Source: PWPR01 sp964497955 (GTDB lineage Bacteria; Bacillota; UBA994; PWPR01). From it: DNA of 9,444 nucleotides. Position numbers and translations under genes: made by a program. This document shows positions 5,964-9,444 of the stretch, piece by piece. Numbering within the stretch: the first letter of the stretch is position 1; every line of letters begins with the position of its first letter. Where the stretch lies: positions 1 through 9,444 of the forward strand of contig CAZCFQ010000080.1 of NCBI GenBank assembly GCA_964497955.1, written 5' to 3'. The notes under the pieces are model-generated. The model was not told where the DNA came from, made no database searches, and saw nothing but the letters and a program-made list of their open reading frames with translations.

Positions 5964-7181
5964 ATGATACCAAGGTCAATAATGAAAGTTAATAAAAAAC
6001 CTTATGAAATAGATAATAACTATAATCGTTTTCCTGTTACTAGGCAAGCTTTAGTTAGCTTAGATCTTGAAGATGAAAATAATCCTGTATATAACTCATT
6101 TATGAAAAAAATGGATAGAAAAATGATAGAGAATATCAAAAAAGAAAGAAAAGGCTATTCCCAAAAAGATTATGCATTTGATTTTGCAGTTAACTCGCTT
6201 AATATAATATTAGCTCAATACGGCAAACCTAATCAAAATTTTCTTAAATGGGAATCCAATTATAACCTTCCAAACAATATCTTCGAAAAAGCAGATCTTG
6301 ATAAAGCTGTGCTTACTGATTTAATTAAGAAAAAGTCAGAATATTTTGGTGCAGATTTAGTTGGTATTACTAGCTTGAATAAGAATTGGATATATGAAAA
6401 AAATTTAAAAAAGCCATTTGTAATCAAAGATTGTGACAAATCTTTTGAGTCTAGTAATGAATTTGTTATATCAAAAAAGATAAAAAATGCTATTGTTTTA
6501 GCCTTTGCTATGAATGCTCAATTAAAAGAAGATTCTCCTAATATTAATGCAAGTGCAGCTTCCTCAATTGGATATTCTAGGGCTGCAATTACAGTAGTAG
6601 CAATTAGTGAATATATTAGAGCTTTAGGTTATCAAGCAATTCCTTGTGTAAATGACACAGCCTTAAGTATACCTTTAGCTATTGATGGAGGTTTAGGCCA
6701 ACTTGGTAGGAATGGAATTTTGATAACACCAGAATATGGCCCAAGTGTTAGGCTTGCTAAGGTGTTAACTGATATGCCACTAGATCATGATTATCCGATT
6801 GATTTTGGAATCACTGAGTTTTGTAGCAATTGTTTACTTTGTGCAGAAAAATGCCCATCACAATCAATCAGTTATGAAAAACCAACTTTTGAACCTACTT
6901 GTGAGAATAATAATGTTGGTGTGAAAAAATGGTATATAAATGGGATAAATTGTTTGAAATTTTGGCAAGAAAATGGCGGTAGTTGTTCAACCTGTATTAG
7001 TGTGTGTCCATTTACAAAAGGTTTTGAAGCACACCAATGCATAGAGTGTGTGAAATGTGAGACTAGAAATGGATGTGAATTGCAGGTTAATACACATAAT
7101 AGGCAGAAGTATGGTTATCTTAAGATTGAGAAATGGGGATATAAACCTAATGTTTTATATCCCAGAAGAAAAGGTTTATAA
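5964..7181 (+). CDS. Reductive-dehalogenase-like corrinoid/iron-sulfur protein, cytoplasmic, extra Cys cluster
   Basis: The 405-residue protein matches the corrinoid reductive dehalogenase (RdhA) fold. SIGYSRAAIT, ALGYQAIPCVND, GLGQLGRNGILITPEYGP and SVRLAKVLTDMPL are followed by a double ferredoxin motif. Cluster 1 is C287-x2-C290-x2-C293-x3-C297-P. Cluster 2 is C330-x10-C341-x2-C344-x3-C348-P. Y204, N230 and R263 have the spacing (+26, +33) of the PceA active-site residues Tyr246, Asn272 and Arg305. In the known family, reduced corrinoid removes halide from organohalides. Here there is no twin-Arg signal, no visible RdhB membrane anchor gene and no regulator, so respiratory dehalogenation is unlikely. 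A catabolic, detoxifying or other corrinoid reductase role is possible. A third cysteine set, C359-x2-C362-x2-C365-x5-C371, lies near the C-terminus. It is less like QueG, whose typical motifs I do not see. Confidence 0.85.
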   Translation: MIPRSIMKVNKKPYEIDNNYNRFPVTRQALVSLDLEDENNPVYNSFMKKMDRKMIENIKKERKGYSQKDYAFDFAVNSLNIILAQYGKPNQNFLKWESNYNLPNNIFEKADLDKAVLTDLIKKKSEYFGADLVGITSLNKNWIYEKNLKKPFVIKDCDKSFESSNEFVISKKIKNAIVLAFAMNAQLKEDSPNINASAASSIGYSRAAITVVAISEYIRALGYQAIPCVNDTALSIPLAIDGGLGQLGRNGILITPEYGPSVRLAKVLTDMPLDHDYPIDFGITEFCSNCLLCAEKCPSQSISYEKPTFEPTCENNNVGVKKWYINGINCLKFWQENGGSCSTCISVCPFTKGFEAHQCIECVKCETRNGCELQVNTHNRQKYGYLKIEKWGYKPNVLYPRRKGL

Positions 7182-7189
7182 AAGTTGTA

Positions 7190-7220
7190 AGACTCATCAG
7201 AAATTTTCTGGTGAGTTTTC
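7190..7220 (+). terminator. Intrinsic terminator after the reductive-dehalogenase-like gene
   Basis: ACTCATCAG (7192-7200) pairs with CTGGTGAGT (7208-7216) with one T-G pair, extended inward by two A-T pairs, and is followed by TTTC. It begins 9 bp after the stop codon. Confidence 0.82.
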
Positions 7221-7335
7221 AAATTAAATAATGATATACATTTTAAGATTACAGAAGAATAAGAATATATTAAAAAATGCCACAAGTGTAACTAATTTAA
7301 TAATAATTTGCTTTTCAATTAACACGTTAAAGTGA
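7221..7335. other. AT-rich spacer upstream of the tungsten enzyme leader
   Basis: The stretch between the terminator and the leader promoter is nearly all A/T. I see no ORF with a ribosome binding site and no RNA structure. The weak -35-like TTTTCA (7312-7317) belongs to the following promoter. Confidence 0.5.
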
Positions 7336-7341
7336 TATAAT
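7312..7341 (+). promoter_or_regulatory. Extended -10 promoter of the riboswitch/AOR transcript
   Basis: A perfect TATAAT (7336-7341) carries the upstream TG extension (TGATATAAT). The -35 is weak (TTTTCA, 7312-7317, 18-bp spacer), as is common with extended -10 promoters. The start would be near 7348, right at the 5' strand of the riboswitch closing stem. Confidence 0.65.
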
Positions 7342-7347
7342 GTTAAT

Positions 7348-7484
7348 AAGTGGAATCTTTGTAAATTGTCCGAGTTAAGAGTTCTAAGACTTAAGTTATG
7401 AATCTTAACCGCTGGGTATAACAGGAAACTGTCATGCCTCCCGTGACTTGGAAAGGATTAAGTTTTTGATTCCATTTATTAATC
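7348..7484 (+). ncRNA. Moco/Tuco-type riboswitch leader
   Basis: The region folds as a closed leader RNA. P1 pairs TGGAATC (7351-7357) with GATTCCA (7468-7474), and pairing continues outward to 7342/7483. An inner stem pairs CTTAACC (7404-7410) with GGATTAAG (7455-7462), with one bulged A. Inside is a hairpin, ACAG-GAAA-CTGT (7421-7432), with a GNRA tetraloop. It is surrounded by CCGCTGGGTA, ATGCCTCCCGTGAC and TTGGAAAGG, which I recognise as the conserved core of the Moco RNA motif. Between P1 and the inner stem only a weak 5-bp hairpin (7375-7379/7390-7394) is seen. Tungsten-cofactor-associated variants are reported to lack a full P3, which would fit the tungsten enzyme gene that follows. 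The family match is from memory. The fold itself is read directly. Confidence 0.75.
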
Positions 7485-7525
7485 TTTTTACTTAATGAGT
7501 TAAAATTTAAAGGAGGTATGTATTG

Positions 7526-9316
7526 ATGTTTGGTTATACTGGTAAGATTTTAAGAGTTAATTTGACTACTGGTGAAGTTAAAGTTGAAGCATTAGATGAA
7601 AAGTTGGCAAAAAAATACATTGGAGGTAGAGGATTAGGTACTAAAATTTACTACAATGAGGTTTCACCAAAGATTGATGCCTTATCTGAAGAGAATAAGA
7701 TATTATTTGTAACTGGACCACTAACAGGAACACCTACAGTTACTACAGCTAGGTACATGGTAGTTACTAAGTCACCACTTTCAGATACTATAGCTTCATC
7801 AAACTCAGGAGGATATTGGGGACCAGAATTAAAATTTGCTGGATATGATATGATTATTGTTGAGGGTAAAGCAGAAAAACCAAGCTATTTAATGATTGAA
7901 GATGATAAAGTTGAAATCAGAGATGCTAGTCATCTTTGGGGTAATGTAGTTTCAAAAACTACCGAAATGTTACAAGAGGAAGTTGCTGAGAAATCAAGAG
8001 TATTAGCAATTGGCCCAGCGGGGGAGAAACTATCTAAGATTGCAGCTGTAATGAATGATGTTTCTAGAGCTGCAGGTAGATCTGGTGTTGGTGCAGTAAT
8101 GGGTTCTAAGAATCTTAAAGCTATTACAGTAAGAGGTACAAATAAAGTTGAAGTGGCTGACAAAGATGGACTCAAAAAAGCACACTTAGAAATGATAAAA
8201 AAGATTAGAGAAAATGGTGTTACTGGTGAAGGATTACCTACTTATGGTACTGCTGTATTAGTTAATATTATAAATGAAACAGGAGTCTTCCCAACTAAGA
8301 ACTTTCAATTATCACAGTTTAGTGAAGCAGAAGAAGTTAGCGGAGAGACTTTAACAGAGAAATATTTAGTTAAGAAAGATCCTTGCTACAGATGCCCAAT
8401 TGCTTGTGGTAGATATTCTAAAGCTGATGACATTGAAGGTGGAGGACCAGAGTATGAAACTATCTGGGCTTATAGTGCTGATTGTGGAGTTAGCGATATG
8501 CCTTCAATAATCAAAGCTAATTATTGGTGTAATGAACTAGGGCTAGATACTATATCAGCAGGATCTACAATAGCTGCTGCAATGGAGCTTTATCAAAAAG
8601 GTTTAATAACAGATGAAGATACTGATGGTATGCCACTAGAATTTGGTAACTCAGAGGCAATTATCGAGTGGACTAAAAGAATGGGAAACAGAGAAGGCTT
8701 AGGAGATAAATTAGCAGAAGGATCATATAGATTAACTGAAAGTTATGGTGTTCCAGAGCTATCTATGTCAGTAAAAAAACTAGAACTACCAGCTTATGAT
8801 CCACGAGGAATTCAAGGACAAGGGCTCCAGTATGCGACATCTAATAGAGGAGGATGTCACGTAAGAGGATATATGATTTCTCCTGAGATTTTAGGTGAAC
8901 CTGAAAAACTAGACAGATTAACAATTGAAGGAAAAGCTACCTGGGCTAAAATATTCCAAGATCTAACAGCACTAATTGATTCATCTGGACTTTGCTTATT
9001 TACTTCTTTTGCAATGGGAGCAGATGAATATGCACTATTACTTAATAAAGTATTAGGTACTGATTGGACTGGAGAAGATATCTTAACTGCAGGTGAAAGA
9101 ATCTGGAACTTAGAGAGAGAGTTTAACTTAGAAGCAGGTGTAGATCCTTCTCAAGATACACTTCCTAAGAGATTATTAGAAGACAGTATAGTAGAGGGCC
9201 CTTCTAAAGGACATGTAACAAGGCTTGATGAAATGCTTCCAGAGTATTATGAAATTAGAGGCTGGACTAAAGAAGGAATTCCTACAGAAGAAAGAAAAAA
9301 ACAACTAGGAATTTAA
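7526..9316 (+). CDS. aor: Tungsten-dependent aldehyde ferredoxin oxidoreductase
   Basis: The 596-residue protein has the length and motifs of aldehyde:ferredoxin oxidoreductase, which oxidises aldehydes to carboxylic acids (reversible with low-potential ferredoxin) using a tungsten bis-pterin and one [4Fe-4S] cluster in the cytoplasm. Visible are the N-terminal GYTGKILRVNLTTGEV, SNSGGYWGPELKFAGYD, and C287-x2-C290-x3-C294 with C490 (DSSGLC) as cluster ligands. These are close to the P. furiosus positions 288, 291, 295 and 494. DPRGIQGQGLQYATSNRGGCH and DLTALIDSSGL are pterin-contact motifs. E311 and H445 probably match the catalytic Glu and His. ATG 7526 was chosen because GGAGG (7512-7516) lies 9 nt upstream and family members start M-x-GYTGK; TTG 7523 is the alternative. 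It sits behind a Moco/Tuco-type leader and ahead of a MoaD-like gene. Substrate range is not readable; other AOR-family tungsten enzymes are less likely. Confidence 0.95.
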   Translation: MFGYTGKILRVNLTTGEVKVEALDEKLAKKYIGGRGLGTKIYYNEVSPKIDALSEENKILFVTGPLTGTPTVTTARYMVVTKSPLSDTIASSNSGGYWGPELKFAGYDMIIVEGKAEKPSYLMIEDDKVEIRDASHLWGNVVSKTTEMLQEEVAEKSRVLAIGPAGEKLSKIAAVMNDVSRAAGRSGVGAVMGSKNLKAITVRGTNKVEVADKDGLKKAHLEMIKKIRENGVTGEGLPTYGTAVLVNIINETGVFPTKNFQLSQFSEAEEVSGETLTEKYLVKKDPCYRCPIACGRYSKADDIEGGGPEYETIWAYSADCGVSDMPSIIKANYWCNELGLDTISAGSTIAAAMELYQKGLITDEDTDGMPLEFGNSEAIIEWTKRMGNREGLGDKLAEGSYRLTESYGVPELSMSVKKLELPAYDPRGIQGQGLQYATSNRGGCHVRGYMISPEILGEPEKLDRLTIEGKATWAKIFQDLTALIDSSGLCLFTSFAMGADEYALLLNKVLGTDWTGEDILTAGERIWNLEREFNLEAGVDPSQDTLPKRLLEDSIVEGPSKGHVTRLDEMLPEYYEIRGWTKEGIPTEERKKQLGI

Positions 9317-9321
9317 TTATT

Positions 9322-9347
9322 AAAGGGCTTTTAATTAAGCCCTTTTT
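9322..9347 (+). terminator. Intrinsic terminator after the aldehyde oxidoreductase gene
   Basis: AAAGGGCTT (9322-9330) pairs perfectly with AAGCCCTTT (9337-9345) around a 6-nt loop TTAATT, followed by TTCTG. The run of T is short (five including the arm), so termination may be partial. No new promoter fits in the 19 bp before the next start, which suggests read-through to the MoaD-like gene. Confidence 0.75.
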
Positions 9348-9366
9348 CTGTGAGGGAGGGGACTTA

Positions 9367-9444
9367 ATGGAAATAAAAGTGAAATTTTTTGCTACTTTAA
9401 GAAAAGGTAGAGGAAAATTTGATATGTATAACTTATATCCAGGT
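9367..9444 (+). CDS. MoaD/ThiS-like sulfur-carrier protein, 3' partial
   Basis: ATG 9367 with GGAGG (9355-9359) just upstream opens a frame that runs off the right edge after 26 codons. MEIKVKFFATLRKGRGK has the first beta strand and FATLRKGRG pattern of MoaD/ThiS ubiquitin-like sulfur carriers, which donate sulfur for the dithiolene of pterin cofactors after C-terminal thiocarboxylation. The Gly-Gly end is outside the window. Its place straight after the aldehyde oxidoreductase, as commonly seen in AOR operons, supports a role in making the tungsten pterin cofactor. Only 51 bp separate the two genes, with a terminator between them, so expression probably depends on read-through. Confidence 0.75.
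   Translation, partial: MEIKVKFFATLRKGRGKFDMYNLYPG

Noticed and set aside
5964..7181. Assignment of the Fe-S protein as epoxyqueuosine reductase QueG
   Set aside because: The GLGQLGRNG, ITPEYGPSVRLAKV and TDMPL run and the Tyr/Asn/Arg spacing fit reductive dehalogenases; the typical QueG WxGKHT-type motif is not seen.
7518..7526. Two-codon ORF ATG TAT TGA whose stop overlaps the AOR start
   Set aside because: Its ATG is only 1 nt from the GGAGG, too close for initiation.

Overview
The window is AT-rich DNA (roughly 30% G+C by eye). It has strong AGGAGG-type ribosome binding sites, sigma-A-like promoters and short intrinsic terminators. The gene content is that of a strict anaerobe: a tungsten-type aldehyde ferredoxin oxidoreductase, a corrinoid/Fe-S reductive-dehalogenase-like protein, and a c-di-GMP GGDEF/HD-GYP protein. 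This points to a low-G+C Firmicute of the class Clostridia. I cannot name the genus from the sequence.

Layout. (1) 2-1660: 3' part of a PAS-PAS-GGDEF-HD-GYP protein, open at the left edge and closed by a strong terminator. (2) About 1773-3895: a class III PLP aminotransferase followed by a creatininase-family protein, each with its own consensus-like promoter, ended by a terminator. (3) 3930-4217 on the minus strand: a small HEAT-repeat protein, the only minus-strand gene, flanked by a 20-bp near-perfect direct repeat. (4) 4453-5832: a four-helix membrane protein and a lipoprotein with two DUF4352-like domains, 24 bp apart and probably one transcript. (5) 5964-7181: a cytoplasmic reductive-dehalogenase-like protein with its own promoter and terminator. 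(6) 7336-9444: an extended -10 promoter, a Moco/Tuco-type riboswitch leader, a tungsten aldehyde oxidoreductase, a terminator, and the first 26 codons of a MoaD/ThiS-like sulfur carrier cut by the right edge.

The window reads as several short independent transcription units rather than one large operon. The best supported functional unit is the last one: a pterin-cofactor-sensing leader, the tungstopterin enzyme, and a MoaD-like protein of the kind that supplies dithiolene sulfur for the cofactor. The aminotransferase and creatininase-like genes look like a two-step catabolic or salvage pair (ring or amide opening, then amino transfer), but their substrate is unknown. Both carry substitutions at residues that are usually conserved in the active site. 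The reductive-dehalogenase-like protein keeps the Tyr/Asn/Arg spacing of the PceA active site but has no Tat signal or RdhB partner. It also has an extra C-terminal cysteine cluster, which makes it the most intriguing single gene here.
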